Positions 27,587-36,756 of a stretch of 52,993 nt of DNA are shown here, piece by piece. Numbering within the stretch: position 1 is the first letter of the stretch; every line of letters starts with the position of its first letter. The notes under the pieces are model-generated. The model saw only the letters and a list, made by a program, of their open reading frames with translations, did no database searches and was not told the DNA's origin. The stretch is taken from NCBI RefSeq assembly GCF_004766315.1, contig NZ_PVSN01000010.1, positions 1-52,993 on the forward strand, read 5' to 3'. A program made the position numbers and the translations under genes. The DNA comes from Weissella confusa. GTDB lineage: Bacteria; Bacillota; Bacilli; Lactobacillales; Lactobacillaceae.

Positions 27587-28531
27587 ATGCTTGAATTCGA
27601 AAACCCAAAGATTACGCTGGTTGAAGAGGATAGCAATTACGGTAAGTTTGTGGTTGAGCCGCTTGAACGTGGTTACGGAACTACTTTGGGTAACTCCCTA
27701 CGCCGTGTATTGTTGTCTTCATTGCCTGGTGCGGCAATCAATTCAGTACAAATTGATGGCGTTTTGCATGAGTTTTCAACGGTCGAAGGTGTCGTTGAAG
27801 ATGTAACGCAAATCATCTTGAACCTCAAGAAGGTTTCAATGCGCATCGATAGTGATGAAGCGAAGACGCTCGAAGTTAACGTAACCGGTCCCGCTACTGT
27901 GACGGCCGGCGACATCGCTGGAGATAGTGATGTAGAGATCTTGAACAAGGATCTTCACATTGCCACTGTTGCGGCTGGGGCTACGTTGCACATGACTTTG
28001 TCTGCAGAACGCGGACGTGGTTATGTGTCAGCGGACCAGAATAAGGAATTGCATGAAGAAATGCCAATTGGCGTTCTAGCAATTGATTCAATCTTTACCC
28101 CAATCGAACGCGTAAACTATCAAGTTGAGAACACTCGTGTGGGACAACGTGATGACTTTGACAAGTTGACTTTGGACATCTGGACTGATGGATCATTGAC
28201 TGCTACTGAAGCTATTTCATTGGCAGCCCGTATCATGTCAGACCACTTGAACTCATTTGTTGAATTGTCAGAACGCGCGGTTAACACACAAGTGATGTTA
28301 GACAAGGAAGAAGTACCAACTAGCAATCATGCCGACACTCCTATTGAAGAGTTGGACTTGTCAGTTCGTTCTTATAATTGTCTCAAAAGGGCCGGGATCA
28401 ACTCTGTGCAAGAGTTGACGGAGCGTACAGAGACTCAAATGATGTCTGTACGAAACCTCGGTCGGAAATCACTTGACGAAATCCAGGAAAAGCTGGCAGT
28501 GCTCGGTTTAGGGTTCCGCAAGGAAGATTAG
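27587..28531 (+). CDS. rpoA: RNA polymerase alpha subunit
   Basis: 314 residues. The N-terminal domain has [20 protein letters not shown] (near 26-45), the dimer and assembly region. The C-terminal domain (from about 245) has [16 protein letters not shown] and [11 protein letters not shown], which bind UP elements and activators. The ATG behind AAAGGGG is chosen over upstream in-frame codons that overlap the rpsK end. Confidence 0.97.
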   Translation: MLEFENPKITLVEEDSNYGKFVVEPLERGYGTTLGNSLRRVLLSSLPGAAINSVQIDGVLHEFSTVEGVVEDVTQIILNLKKVSMRIDSDEAKTLEVNVTGPATVTAGDIAGDSDVEILNKDLHIATVAAGATLHMTLSAERGRGYVSADQNKELHEEMPIGVLAIDSIFTPIERVNYQVENTRVGQRDDFDKLTLDIWTDGSLTATEAISLAARIMSDHLNSFVELSERAVNTQVMLDKEEVPTSNHADTPIEELDLSVRSYNCLKRAGINSVQELTERTETQMMSVRNLGRKSLDEIQEKLAVLGLGFRKED

Positions 28532-28569
28532 ATTAAACGATAGAATTCCAAGTAAAGGAGGACATACTC

Positions 28570-28956
28570 ATGGGATACCGCAAGTTGGGACGTACTAGCT
28601 CACAACGTAAGGCTATGTTGCGTGATTTGACGACTGCTTTGTTGATCAACGGTCGCATTCAAACGACAGAAGCCCGCGCTAAGGAAGTTCGTCGTACTGC
28701 AGAGAAGATGATTACGTTGGGTAAGCGTGGTGACTTGGCTTCACGCCGTAAGGCCGCTGCTTTCGTACGTAACGTTGTTGCAGACGTACAAACGACTGAA
28801 GATAACAAGGTTAAGGTAGAAACGGCTTTGCAACACTTGTTCAACGATGTTGCACCTCGCTTTGAGGGCCGTGCGGGTGGTTACACTCGTATCTTGAAGA
28901 CGGTACAACGTCGTGGAGACGCTGCACCAATGGTTATCTTGGAATTGGTTGACTAA
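28570..28956 (+). CDS. rplQ: Ribosomal protein L17
   Basis: 128 residues starting [20 protein letters not shown], with ITTEARAKE-like [11 protein letters not shown] near 31 and the ending [14 protein letters not shown]. It is the last gene of the super-operon. AAAGGAGG precedes the ATG. A structured RNA and two terminator-like elements follow. Confidence 0.97.
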   Translation: MGYRKLGRTSSQRKAMLRDLTTALLINGRIQTTEARAKEVRRTAEKMITLGKRGDLASRRKAAAFVRNVVADVQTTEDNKVKVETALQHLFNDVAPRFEGRAGGYTRILKTVQRRGDAAPMVILELVD

Positions 28957-28986
28957 TTTCATTGGTTAATTAATAAAACAATGAAA
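28957..28986 (+). other. Hairpin directly after rplQ
   Basis: TTTCATTG pairs perfectly with CAATGAAA across a 14-nt AT-only loop. It begins at the rplQ stop codon and precedes the L17 downstream element. Confidence 0.5.
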
Positions 28987-29088
28987 TCTCTCATGTTACA
29001 TGGTATAAACCGCTACGATGATGGCTTTAAGCCAAGTCTAGGTTGAATGGCACTTGTGTCGCACCAGTAATGTGTGAGGTTTTTTTGT
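28987..29088 (+). ncRNA. Candidate L17 downstream element (L17DE) RNA
   Basis: A structured stretch right after rplQ. The outer helix combines CTCA/TGAG, TTAC/GTAA and TGGT/ACCA between 28990-29013 and 29063-29080; an inner hairpin is GGCTTTAAGCC, and it ends in a run of seven T. Position, size and terminator-like end fit the L17DE motif described from comparative genomics downstream of rplQ in Lactobacillales. Its function is unknown. The family call is from recall of the motif, not a covariance search. Confidence 0.65.
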
Positions 29089-29096
29089 ATACTTTT

Positions 29097-29132
29097 GCCT
29101 TTAAGTCGGTTGGTCCGATTTAAAGGCTTTTT
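29097..29132 (+). terminator. Rho-independent terminator, end of ribosomal super-operon
   Basis: GCCTTTAAGTCGG pairs with CCGATTTAAAGGC (one G-U) around TTGGT, followed by five T. Confidence 0.88.
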
Positions 29133-29133
29133 G

Positions 29134-29162
29134 TTTACCTTGGTGGTTGATGTGTCTATAAT
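29134..29162 (+). promoter_or_regulatory. Promoter of the NfeD-like/SPFH operon
   Basis: TTTACC, 17 bp, then a perfect TATAAT. It starts at the T-run of the preceding terminator. The ATG of the first gene is 38 bases after the -10. Confidence 0.7.
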
Positions 29163-29199
29163 GTATGTAAACTTACTGATATTACAAGGGGATTATATT

Positions 29200-29400
29200 A
29201 TGAACGCACACATGGATGATAGCATTTTAAATATGACGTTTCATTTGATGCCGGGGAGCCTAACGTCAGACAAGGTATGGATCAAGGGACAACGTTATCC
29301 TTATCGTTGTTTTGATGGGTTGCAGATTGGGGATTCTGTGCGAGTTACCGGGGTTTCAGAGGGCACGGTGGCACTAGAGAAGTTGCAGCGTAACAACTAA
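29200..29400 (+). CDS. Small soluble protein with NfeD C-terminal-like OB fold (first copy)
   Basis: 66 residues, no membrane segment. Residues from about 26 read VWIKGQRYPYRC...LQIGDSVRVTGV...VALEKL, the pattern of the C-terminal OB domain of NfeD proteins (a Gly-x-x-Tyr turn, then GDxVxV, then a closing strand). NfeD proteins are known partners of SPFH/stomatin proteins, and an SPFH gene is two genes downstream. It aligns without gaps over 37 residues to the next gene's product. AAGGGGA precedes the ATG. The assignment is inference from pattern and context. Confidence 0.6.
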   Translation: MNAHMDDSILNMTFHLMPGSLTSDKVWIKGQRYPYRCFDGLQIGDSVRVTGVSEGTVALEKLQRNN

Positions 29401-29401
29401 T

Positions 29402-29611
29402 ATGGCCTATAATTTCGATGATCGTCTCAAGCAAGAAATCATTACCTTAACAGACGATAATTATACGGATGATATGCTAAAACTTAACGGTATTTATTAT
29501 CAAGTTAACAATCCGTCTCAGTTTAACATTGGTGATACTGTTATAATTGACGATGTAATAGTTAATAAGGTTATGTTGGTTGAAATGGGGGATAATGATG
29601 ATCTTATTTAG
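29402..29611 (+). CDS. Small soluble protein with NfeD-like OB fold (second copy)
   Basis: 69 residues. After an acidic N-terminus (MAYNFDDRLKQEI...), LKLNGIYYQV...FNIGDTVIIDDV...VMLVEM repeats the strand pattern of the previous protein, with Gly, Tyr, IGD and several Val at matching positions. No Shine-Dalgarno sequence is visible; the start is one base after the previous stop, so translation is probably coupled by re-initiation. Its end overlaps the SPFH gene by 14 bases. Confidence 0.6.
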   Translation: MAYNFDDRLKQEIITLTDDNYTDDMLKLNGIYYQVNNPSQFNIGDTVIIDDVIVNKVMLVEMGDNDDLI

Positions 29612-30470
29612 TGTGTTAATCGTATTGTTGTTAATTATATTGGCGTTTGTTGTGTTTACTGGTATTCGCATCATTCCACAGAATATGGTGGGTATGGTTT
29701 CAGTGCTTGGTAAATATCAACGCCAAATTGCGCCTGGGTTGCACGTTGTGATGCCATTTATCACACGTGTTGACCGTGTTGACTTGGCACAAGTACCCTT
29801 GCGCCTAAGCGAGCAAAGTGTCATCTCACGTGATAACGCTGAAGTTATTATTTCATTGTCATTAAACTATCACATAACGGATCCATACAAGTTTACGTTT
29901 GAGAACGCGGATTCAGTAAAGTCGATGGTGCAACAATCACGTGCACATTTGCGAGACATTATTGGTACGATGGATTTGAACGAAGTTTTGAATGGGACAG
30001 AGCGTATTAACGCAGCGCTAAGCAAGGAACTGGGGTCAATTACGGATGCTTATGGTGTAAATGTTGATCGTATTAATATTGATACCATTCAACCAACGCC
30101 TGAGATTCAAGAATCAATGAATAAGCAAATCAATGCCACGCGTGAACGTGAAGCTGCGATTGCGCGTGCCGAAGGTGAGGCACGTTCAATCGAGCTGACG
30201 ACGAAGGCACAGAACGATGCCTTGGTTTCAACAGCTGAAGCTAATGCCAAGGCCGTACGTTTGGCGGCAGATGCTGAGGCATATCGTATTCAAAAGGCAA
30301 ATGATATTTTGAGTACGGTTGATGCAAACTACTTGGTCGCTCAAAACATTGACGCCTTCAGAGACGTTGCTAAGAGCCCTGCTAACACGGTTATCGTACC
30401 GAATACAGCTATTGATGCCCTTGGTGAACTAAAGGTCGCTGGACAGCTTCTAAACACAAATCAAAAGTAA
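29598..30470 (+). CDS. SPFH domain (stomatin/slipin-like, band 7) membrane protein
   Basis: 290 residues. An N-terminal membrane helix (residues 3-20) is followed by the SPFH domain (IRIIPQNMVGMVSVLGKYQR, GLHVVMPFITRVDRVDL, then VISRDNAEVIISLSLNY) to about residue 170, and an Ala/Glu-rich coiled coil (about 175-250, EREAAIARAEGEARSIEL). Such proteins oligomerise at the membrane and organise microdomains or control proteases. The Met with GGGGG six bases upstream is used. It is the third gene of an operon with two NfeD-like proteins. Confidence 0.88.
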   Translation: MILFSVLIVLLLIILAFVVFTGIRIIPQNMVGMVSVLGKYQRQIAPGLHVVMPFITRVDRVDLAQVPLRLSEQSVISRDNAEVIISLSLNYHITDPYKFTFENADSVKSMVQQSRAHLRDIIGTMDLNEVLNGTERINAALSKELGSITDAYGVNVDRINIDTIQPTPEIQESMNKQINATREREAAIARAEGEARSIELTTKAQNDALVSTAEANAKAVRLAADAEAYRIQKANDILSTVDANYLVAQNIDAFRDVAKSPANTVIVPNTAIDALGELKVAGQLLNTNQK

Positions 30471-30473
30471 ACG

Positions 30474-30501
30474 AAAAGGCAGCTCGGTTGAGCTGCCTTT
30501 T
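30474..30501. terminator. Bidirectional terminator between the SPFH and CPBP genes
   Basis: AAAAGGCAGCTC-GGTT-GAGCTGCCTTTT is a perfect 12-bp stem with T-runs on both strands, between convergent genes. Confidence 0.92.
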
Positions 30502-30502
30502 G

Positions 30503-31222
30503 TTATGCAATTTTCTTCTGGTAAACAACCCCGAGAATAATAAGTGCAATTGTTAAAATAAGAATGTTGGTAATACCACCCATGTTAAACAGGGCATGAC
30601 CTGGTGCTAGGACTGAAAAGTCGTAGAAACCGTGTGCGAATGCGATGGGTAGTAGCGCCTTTGTATTTAGATAGATGACCCCGAGGAAAATGCCTAATCC
30701 AAATGTAAATAGTACTTGGAATACTAGGGCAATTAAGTTGCCACCTGCAAGGCCATTTACCAAGTGGAATGCAGCGAAGATAAGAGCTGATACAACGATA
30801 AGTGCTGTATCACCAACCCCGGCTTTCTTGAAGGCTGCAAACAAAGCGCCACGGAAGATATATTCTTCGGTCAACCCAACCACCAAAGCGCCAATCAGAT
30901 AAACTATGGCTGTTGTATTCCAGGTAATTCCCTGGGCGATCGTGCTGACAACCGCGTAGAGCAAGTATGGCAATAGGAGTAACCAAGCAAGTCCGGATTT
31001 TTTACCCCACCAACCGATGGCGTAGTGGAAGAGGAGAATATTGAGTAGCGCTAGTGGCAGGAACCACCAGATATCGTTGATTTGTGTCCCAATCGTTGTG
31101 CCAAGGCCTCCAAATAGATTTGTCATGAGATTGCTTTTGTCGATGACAATGCCAATCACACCACTAATGAAGAAACCAATGACGAGCCAGATGAGCCACT
31201 TTAAAAATGCGATGAATTTCAA
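30503..31222 (-). CDS. CPBP family intramembrane metalloprotease
   Basis: 239 residues with about seven hydrophobic segments. The catalytic motifs are visible in order: EEYIFRG (near 118), the FAAFH motif (near 148), and HGFYD (near 198). The family (type II CAAX prenyl endopeptidase/bacteriocin-processing) includes bacteriocin self-immunity proteins in lactic acid bacteria, but no bacteriocin gene is near, so the substrate is unknown. AAAGGCGGC lies upstream of the ATG on the minus strand. Confidence 0.85.
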   Translation of the reverse strand: MKFIAFLKWLIWLVIGFFISGVIGIVIDKSNLMTNLFGGLGTTIGTQINDIWWFLPLALLNILLFHYAIGWWGKKSGLAWLLLLPYLLYAVVSTIAQGITWNTTAIVYLIGALVVGLTEEYIFRGALFAAFKKAGVGDTALIVVSALIFAAFHLVNGLAGGNLIALVFQVLFTFGLGIFLGVIYLNTKALLPIAFAHGFYDFSVLAPGHALFNMGGITNILILTIALIILGVVYQKKIA

Positions 31223-31291
31223 AATATGAGCCGCCTTTCTTTACGTATTTAACTTCACTTATTGTACATGGAGAAGGGGGAATAACACACG

Positions 31292-31326
31292 AAAAAAGCC
31301 TGGCCTCAACAGATGAGACCAGGCTT
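31292..31326 (-). terminator. Rho-independent terminator of the metQNP operon
   Basis: On the minus strand AAGCCTGGTCTC pairs with GAGGCCAGGCTT (one mismatch), followed by TTTTTT. Confidence 0.88.
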
Positions 31327-31333
31327 AAATTAA

Positions 31334-32029
31334 TTATCCGTGATGTGCACGCTTAGCGAAGAAGTCACCAACGAATTGGATCAACACGATAAGGAGCAAG
31401 ATGATGATGGTTGCCAACCACATAACGTCGTTTTGGAAACGTTGGTAACCAGTCACGATAGCAGTTGTTCCAAGTCCACCGGCACCGATAGCACCAGCCA
31501 TGGCTGTCAAACCAACCAAGCTAATCAAAGTAACCGTTGAGACACGAATCAATTCTGAACGACCTTCGCGTAGGTAAACGTCAGTAATGATGTCCCAGTT
31601 CGTTGCACCAAATGAACGAGCGACTTCAACCTTACCAGCATCAACACCCAACAAAGCGACTTGCACTTGGCGAGCGTAGAATGGGAAAACACCCAATGAC
31701 AATGGCACAAGGGCGGCCGTCGTACCGATTGTGGTACCAACGATTAATTGCGTCAAAGGTGAGAAGGCCACCACCATGATGATAAATGGAATGGCACGGC
31801 CGACAGAGACGACCTTATCCAAGATTTGGAATACGGTACGGTTCGGCGTAATACCGTTCTCAGTCGTTAGGACCAAACCAGTTCCGAAGGCAAGCCCAAG
31901 CAAGCCACCGAAGAAGGCTGAACCGATGGTCATGTAAATAGTTTGCCAGATGGCAATTCCCCAGCCGTAGTCACCACTCCAGCCAAGTTGATAAACATTT
32001 GGAAATGTCGTTTCAATCCAGTGAATCAT
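31334..32029 (-). CDS. metP: Methionine ABC transporter permease
   Basis: 231 residues, five or six membrane helices. The EAA-like cytoplasmic loop VEVARSFGATNWDIITDVYL (near 134-153) couples to the ATPase. It is of the MetI/MetP type that imports L- and D-methionine. Its start overlaps the metN stop by one base. Third gene of a metQ-metN-metP operon under a methionine T-box. Confidence 0.92.
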   Translation of the reverse strand: MIHWIETTFPNVYQLGWSGDYGWGIAIWQTIYMTIGSAFFGGLLGLAFGTGLVLTTENGITPNRTVFQILDKVVSVGRAIPFIIMVVAFSPLTQLIVGTTIGTTAALVPLSLGVFPFYARQVQVALLGVDAGKVEVARSFGATNWDIITDVYLREGRSELIRVSTVTLISLVGLTAMAGAIGAGGLGTTAIVTGYQRFQNDVMWLATIIILLLIVLIQFVGDFFAKRAHHG

Positions 32030-33078
32030 TAGTTTTGTCCTCCCTTAGCAAGTTCGACAATCTTAACACCGTGATCAGCAAAGCTTGCCTTAGCTGTCGC
32101 ACGTTGTGAATCAGTTCCCTTGAAGATAGCGATGGCCAAGCCAACCGGCGTCTTCGTCAAGATCTCCATGTTTGAGTACAACAAGTTTGTTGTGACACCG
32201 TAGTCGGCGTAAATCGTTGATAGCAATGGTTGTGCCGTATCAGCACCAACATAATCGATTTGCAAAAGCTCTTCATCAGCTGACAATGGTTGCTCAGCCA
32301 AAAGCTCATTAACCTTTTCAAGCGCTTCGTCACGGTTCGTGGCCGTGTTAATGAAGTCCTTCGTCAATTGCTTTTGTGGGTTCGTGAAGATTTCAAGCAA
32401 TGAACCGCGTTCGATGATGGCACCATTTTCCATCACAGCAACCTTGTTAGCGGCTTCCTTAACGGCCTGCATTTCGTGCGTAATCAACACAATGGTCAAA
32501 CCAAGTTCTTGGTTCAATTGCTTCAACAATGCCAAAATTTGGTTCGTTGTCTTAGGATCCAAGGCTGATGTGGCTTCGTCTGAAATCAAAATTTCAGGGT
32601 CGTTAGCCAAGGCACGCGCGATGGCAACACGTTGCTTTTGACCACCGGATAGTTGAGAAGGGTAGTTCTCAGCACGGTCAGCCAAGCCAACCAATTCAAG
32701 CAATTCGTTAACCTTAGCAGCCTTCTCAGCCTTTGAAAGGTTAGAGTGCTTCAATGGTTGTGCAACGTTACCAAACACCGTCAATTCGCTCATCAAGTTG
32801 AAGTGTTGGAAGATCATCCCAATCTTCTTACGCTCATCACGCAATTGCGCAGGGCTCAACGTTGTCATTTCAGTACCGTTCACCAAAACAGAACCTGAAG
32901 TAGGACGTTGCAACAAGTTAATCGTACGCACTAGCGTTGACTTACCGGCCCCAGAATAACCAACGATTCCGTAGATATCACCTTTTTCAATTGTGATAGA
33001 TTCGTTTTGAACCGCCACAATTTCTCGATTCTTTTGCTTAAATGTCACGTTGACATCAATTAGTTGAATAACAGCCAT
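32029..33078 (-). CDS. metN: Methionine ABC transporter ATP-binding protein
   Basis: 349 residues. Walker [10 protein letters not shown] (near 38), signature LSGGQKQR (near 142), and Walker [10 protein letters not shown] (near 162) are seen. The C-terminal part (from about 265) is the NIL/ACT-like domain that binds methionine and causes trans-inhibition in characterised MetNI. GGAGAG precedes the ATG. It is followed directly by metP. Confidence 0.95.
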   Translation of the reverse strand: MAVIQLIDVNVTFKQKNREIVAVQNESITIEKGDIYGIVGYSGAGKSTLVRTINLLQRPTSGSVLVNGTEMTTLSPAQLRDERKKIGMIFQHFNLMSELTVFGNVAQPLKHSNLSKAEKAAKVNELLELVGLADRAENYPSQLSGGQKQRVAIARALANDPEILISDEATSALDPKTTNQILALLKQLNQELGLTIVLITHEMQAVKEAANKVAVMENGAIIERGSLLEIFTNPQKQLTKDFINTATNRDEALEKVNELLAEQPLSADEELLQIDYVGADTAQPLLSTIYADYGVTTNLLYSNMEILTKTPVGLAIAIFKGTDSQRATAKASFADHGVKIVELAKGGQN

Positions 33079-33110
33079 TAAAATCTCTCCTTATTAATCT
33101 CGATATGTAT

Positions 33111-33130
33111 CACCGCTCGTGAAAGCGGTG
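33111..33130 (-). other. Hairpin between metQ and metN
   Basis: CACCGCT-N6-AGCGGTG is a perfect 7-bp stem in the 65-nt gap, without a T-run. Such structures often shield an upstream message from 3' decay, which would allow more binding protein than ATPase. Confidence 0.6.
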
Positions 33131-33143
33131 GGGGTGAAGTTGA

Positions 33144-33974
33144 TTACTTCAATGTGATGTCCCAAGCTGGAATTTCAGCTTGTCCCCAAGTCTTCTTCAA
33201 GTAGTCCTTAGTAGCCTTTGTTTGGTAGGCCTTAACAACTTGCTTGTAAATCTTCTTGTTAGCGTTCTTCTTTGAAGCGGCGATGATGTTGATCCACTTC
33301 TTTGAGTCCTTGTTAACAGGCTCAACGTAGATTGCTGAGCTCAACTTCAACTTAGCTTGTTGTGCGTAGTTCGTGTTGATAACCGCACCATCAACTGACT
33401 TCAATGATGAAGGTGTTTGGTCAGCAGCCACTTCCTTGATGTCCAAGTCCAACTTGTTCGTCTTGATATCCTTGACCGTTGGCATATCAACGCCCTTCTT
33501 CAAGGTAATCAAACCAGCTGATTGCAACAACGTCAAGGCACGCGCTTCGTTAGTTGCGTCGTTAGGAACGGCGATTGAATCACCCTTCTTGAACTTCTTC
33601 ACTGACTTGTACTTTTCTGAGTACAAACGGATTGGCGTGATGAAAGTCTTACCAATTGCCTTAACTGAGTTCTTGTTTGACTTGTTCCAGTTTTCCAAGA
33701 AGTAGTAGTGTTGGAATGAGTTCAAGTCCAATGAACCATCAGCAACAGCCTTGTTAGGTTGGTTGTAGTCCGTGAAGACCTTTGTCTTAATCGTGATGCC
33801 GTACTTCTTCTTAGCCGTCTTAGCAACTTCTTCCCAAACGCCCTTGTCAGACGTTCCGACGATACCAACCGTCACAGTCTTTGAATCAGCTGAAACAGCC
33901 GTAGCAGGCAAAACAACAGATGCAGTCAACGCTGCGGCAGCTACCGCAACACCAGTCTTAAATACCTTGTTCAT
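33144..33974 (-). CDS. metQ: MetQ/NlpA family methionine-binding protein (no lipobox)
   Basis: 276 residues, the substrate-binding subunit for metNP. VTVGIVGTSDKGVWEEVAKTA follows the signal sequence, and FQHYYFLENWN near 108 fits the family pocket. The N-terminus (MNKVFKTGVAVAAAALTASV..., ending AVSAD) is a signal peptide with a signal peptidase I-type AxA-like site; it contains no Cys, so the usual lipid anchor is missing. GGGAG lies upstream of the ATG. It is transcribed from a TTGACA promoter through a methionine T-box. Confidence 0.9.
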   Translation of the reverse strand: MNKVFKTGVAVAAAALTASVVLPATAVSADSKTVTVGIVGTSDKGVWEEVAKTAKKKYGITIKTKVFTDYNQPNKAVADGSLDLNSFQHYYFLENWNKSNKNSVKAIGKTFITPIRLYSEKYKSVKKFKKGDSIAVPNDATNEARALTLLQSAGLITLKKGVDMPTVKDIKTNKLDLDIKEVAADQTPSSLKSVDGAVINTNYAQQAKLKLSSAIYVEPVNKDSKKWINIIAASKKNANKKIYKQVVKAYQTKATKDYLKKTWGQAEIPAWDITLK

Positions 33975-34051
33975 AAATAAATCTCCCAAATAATTAAAGT
34001 TCATGTCCCATATCAATAATGTGTTAGTTCTAAACAGGTGAGTAGAAAAAG

Positions 34052-34379
34052 AAAAAACTCGTTTCCAAATGACCATTCAAATAAATCGATGATCAAATAG
34101 AAACGAGTCTTCGTGTTACCATTCTACTTCATCTGGAGCGTTGCCACTCCAGACCTTAACAACGAGCGGGCAGTGAGCGAGATGATGCTTTGCCGATTCG
34201 TGTGTCTTGTAACGTAGACCAATCCGTCGTTAGCTTACAGACTTGCTGCTCACCAACGCCAATCACAGGCCATTTTCAGATACAATCCACATAACAACTC
34301 ACACCGAACGTTGTCTCTCTTTGATGCTTCAGGTAACTTACTTTCCTGCTCAACTTGTTTAAAACTTATAAAATGCTTG
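34052..34379 (-). promoter_or_regulatory. T-box leader, methionine-type, upstream of metQNP
   Basis: Reading the minus strand: stem I has AGAGAGACAACG with GGTGTGAGTTGT, the specifier loop reads GAAAATGGC with ATG (complement of 34271-34273) as Met specifier, the T-box sequence GAATGGTAACACG is at 34112-34124, and the terminator pairs ACTCGTTTC with GAAACGAGT (34058-34108) before TTTTTT. Uncharged tRNA-Met would stabilise the antiterminator and switch on methionine uptake. The 449-nt gene-free stretch 33975-34423 is this leader plus its promoter. Confidence 0.88.
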
Positions 34380-34385
34380 ATTTGT

Positions 34386-34414
34386 ATATTAACTGATTCT
34401 GAGAAACGTGTCAA
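34386..34414 (-). promoter_or_regulatory. Promoter of the metQNP operon
   Basis: On the minus strand: TTGACA, 17 bp, TAATAT. A perfect -35 and standard spacing, ahead of the T-box leader. Confidence 0.85.
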
Positions 34415-34423
34415 CAGGAAAAG

Positions 34424-35098
34424 TTACTTTGTTTCCAAACGGTCTTGGCGAACGAAGAACCAAACGAAGGCCAATAGGATTGGCGCACCGAATAGTGTGT
34501 AGTCACCAATCATCAAACCAAGGAAGTGGGCAATGATCGCTGCCCCCAAGAATGAGGCGATAGCCAAACCAACGTTACGCGTCTTCACGAATTGTGACTT
34601 ATCGTGATTCAAGAAGCCATTTGCCAATGTGGCACCGAACGTCTTCAAGTTACCAGTACTCAAAACCGTGGCGTAAGGAATACCACGCAACTTGCTGAAG
34701 GTATCCGCTTGCATGGCCATGAAGATTGCCAAGACACTTAGCACAATCAATGAGTTCACGCGGGCTAGCTCCAGGAAGGCAACGAATAGAACGCCAAGCA
34801 ACTCGATGAAGACTGAACGTTCTTCCCATTGCACTTCATTCTTGAATGAAGCCTTCTTGATGATTTGGTTCAAAATTGCGCCGACGAAGAAGGCAATAAC
34901 TGGCCAGAAAAACAAACTAGCTGCATGCCACTTACCAGACGCAACGTTAATACCAAGTTGCAATAGGTTACCACTTTGGAAACTTGCAAAGCGGTTATCA
35001 TGAAAGGCGAAGGTATATGAGTCGATGTAACCGGCTGTACCGGCTAGCAACATACCTACACGGAGAGACTCCTTATAAGGAAACTTTTGTTCTGCCAT
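34424..35098 (-). CDS. DUF1275 (YoaK family) membrane protein
   Basis: 224 residues with about six hydrophobic segments. GTAGYIDSYTFAF near residue 19 and SFQSGNLLQLG near 38 match the start of DUF1275 proteins, whose function is not established. The chosen start (MAEQKFPYKESL) has only a weak GGTGA ahead of it. No terminator is evident after the stop, so its transcript may run into the T-box region. It is divergent from pncB. Confidence 0.8.
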   Translation of the reverse strand: MAEQKFPYKESLRVGMLLAGTAGYIDSYTFAFHDNRFASFQSGNLLQLGINVASGKWHAASLFFWPVIAFFVGAILNQIIKKASFKNEVQWEERSVFIELLGVLFVAFLELARVNSLIVLSVLAIFMAMQADTFSKLRGIPYATVLSTGNLKTFGATLANGFLNHDKSQFVKTRNVGLAIASFLGAAIIAHFLGLMIGDYTLFGAPILLAFVWFFVRQDRLETK

Positions 35099-35261
35099 GA
35101 ACAAATTCACCAGCTTTCTACATATTAAAATTAAATAATTCCAAATAACAGTATACAACTTACTTTAGAGCAGTGCTAAAAAAGTGTGCTGGCGTTTAGG
35201 AAGCTGAATTGTGGTAAAATATAGGGCATATATACTTACGAAAGTTAGGGAGACGAACGTC

Positions 35262-36746
35262 ATGACAATGGCATTTCCGGATGACAGTTTGGCATTGCAC
35301 ACAGATGCTTACCAACTATCAATGATGCAAACGTATTTTAAGAAGGGCATTCATGAACGCAAGGCCGTTTACGAAATGTACTTCCGCAAGATGCCTTTCA
35401 AAAATGGTTACGCGGTTTTCGCTGGACTAGAGCGTTTGGTTGAATACTTGAAGGGACTTCATTTTTCAGAAAGTGACATCGCGTACCTTCGTGAGACCGG
35501 TGAGTTCGACGAAGACTTCATGGACTACTTGAAGGATTGGCGTTTTAAGGCGACAGTTCGTGCACCGCGTGAAGGTGAAGTGGTCTTTAACAACGAGCCA
35601 ATCTTGCAAGTTGAAGGAAGCGTTTTTGATGCGCAATTGGTGGAAACGCCACTATTGAACATCGTTAACTACCAAACGTTGATTGCCACGAAGGCCTCAC
35701 GTATCCGTTCAGTTGTCGGTGATCAAACGCTGATGGAATTCGGAACTCGTCGTGCCCAAGAAATGGATGCGGCCCTGTGGGGAACGCGTGCGGCTTATAT
35801 CGGTGGGTTTAACGCAACGTCAAATGTGCGCGCCGGTAAGCTATTTGGTATTCCAATTTCTGGTACGCACGCCCACAGTTTGGTGCAAGTTTACCGTAAT
35901 GACTATGAAGCCTTTAAGGCATATGCCGAGACGCACAAGGATGTCGTATTCCTAGTTGATACGTACGATACATTGCGTTCTGGTGTGCCATCTGCAATCC
36001 GTGTTGCCAAGGAAATGGGCGACAAGATTAACTTTATCGGTGTCCGCATCGACTCAGGTGACTTGGCTTACGTTTCAAAGGGTGTCCGCAAGATGCTTGA
36101 TGAAGCCGGTTTCCCAGATGCCAAGATTGTGGCATCAAATGATTTGGATGAAGAAACAATTACGAGTTTGAAGTTGCAAGGGGCTAAGATTGATACTTGG
36201 GGTATCGGTACGAAGTTGATTACGGCTTATGACCAACCAGCATTGGGTGGTGTTTATAAGGTTGTTTCAGTGGAGAATGAAAACGGTGAGATGGTGGATA
36301 CCATTAAGATTTCAGGAACGGCTGAGAAGATTTCAAACCCTGGTAAGAAACAAGTTTGGCGCATTACACGTAACTCTGACGGTAAGTCACAAGGTGATTA
36401 TGTTGCCCTTTGGGATGAAGATCCACGTGAGTTGCCAGATGGTTTGTACATGTTCCATCCAAACTACCCATACTTGAATAAGACGGTTGTTGATTATACG
36501 GCCCGTCCAATCTTGCAAGATGTGTTTGTGGATGGTGAGTTGGTCTATGATTTGCCAGCTTTGAATGATATTCGTGATTACACAGCTGAGCACATTGAAT
36601 CACTATGGTCTGAGTACCGTCGTGATTTGAACCCACAAGAATACCCAGTCGACTTGTCACAAGCCGCTTGGGATCACAAGATGAATTTGATTAAGGAGCT
36701 CCGTGAATACGTCTCTGAAGTCGCAAAAGAATACGAAGAGAATTAG
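35262..36746 (+). CDS. pncB: Nicotinate phosphoribosyltransferase
   Basis: The first step of NAD salvage from nicotinic acid. 494 residues with [19 protein letters not shown] near the N-terminus, [14 protein letters not shown] near 165 (active-site His/Arg region), GTHAHSLVQ near 200, and [14 protein letters not shown] near 258 (PRPP binding). The ATG behind AGGGAG is used; a longer in-frame extension has no ribosome site. A possible -10 (TAAAAT, 35215-35220) lies upstream. It forms an operon with nadE ten bases downstream. Confidence 0.94.
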   Translation: MTMAFPDDSLALHTDAYQLSMMQTYFKKGIHERKAVYEMYFRKMPFKNGYAVFAGLERLVEYLKGLHFSESDIAYLRETGEFDEDFMDYLKDWRFKATVRAPREGEVVFNNEPILQVEGSVFDAQLVETPLLNIVNYQTLIATKASRIRSVVGDQTLMEFGTRRAQEMDAALWGTRAAYIGGFNATSNVRAGKLFGIPISGTHAHSLVQVYRNDYEAFKAYAETHKDVVFLVDTYDTLRSGVPSAIRVAKEMGDKINFIGVRIDSGDLAYVSKGVRKMLDEAGFPDAKIVASNDLDEETITSLKLQGAKIDTWGIGTKLITAYDQPALGGVYKVVSVENENGEMVDTIKISGTAEKISNPGKKQVWRITRNSDGKSQGDYVALWDEDPRELPDGLYMFHPNYPYLNKTVVDYTARPILQDVFVDGELVYDLPALNDIRDYTAEHIESLWSEYRRDLNPQEYPVDLSQAAWDHKMNLIKELREYVSEVAKEYEEN

Positions 36747-36756
36747 GAGCGTCATC

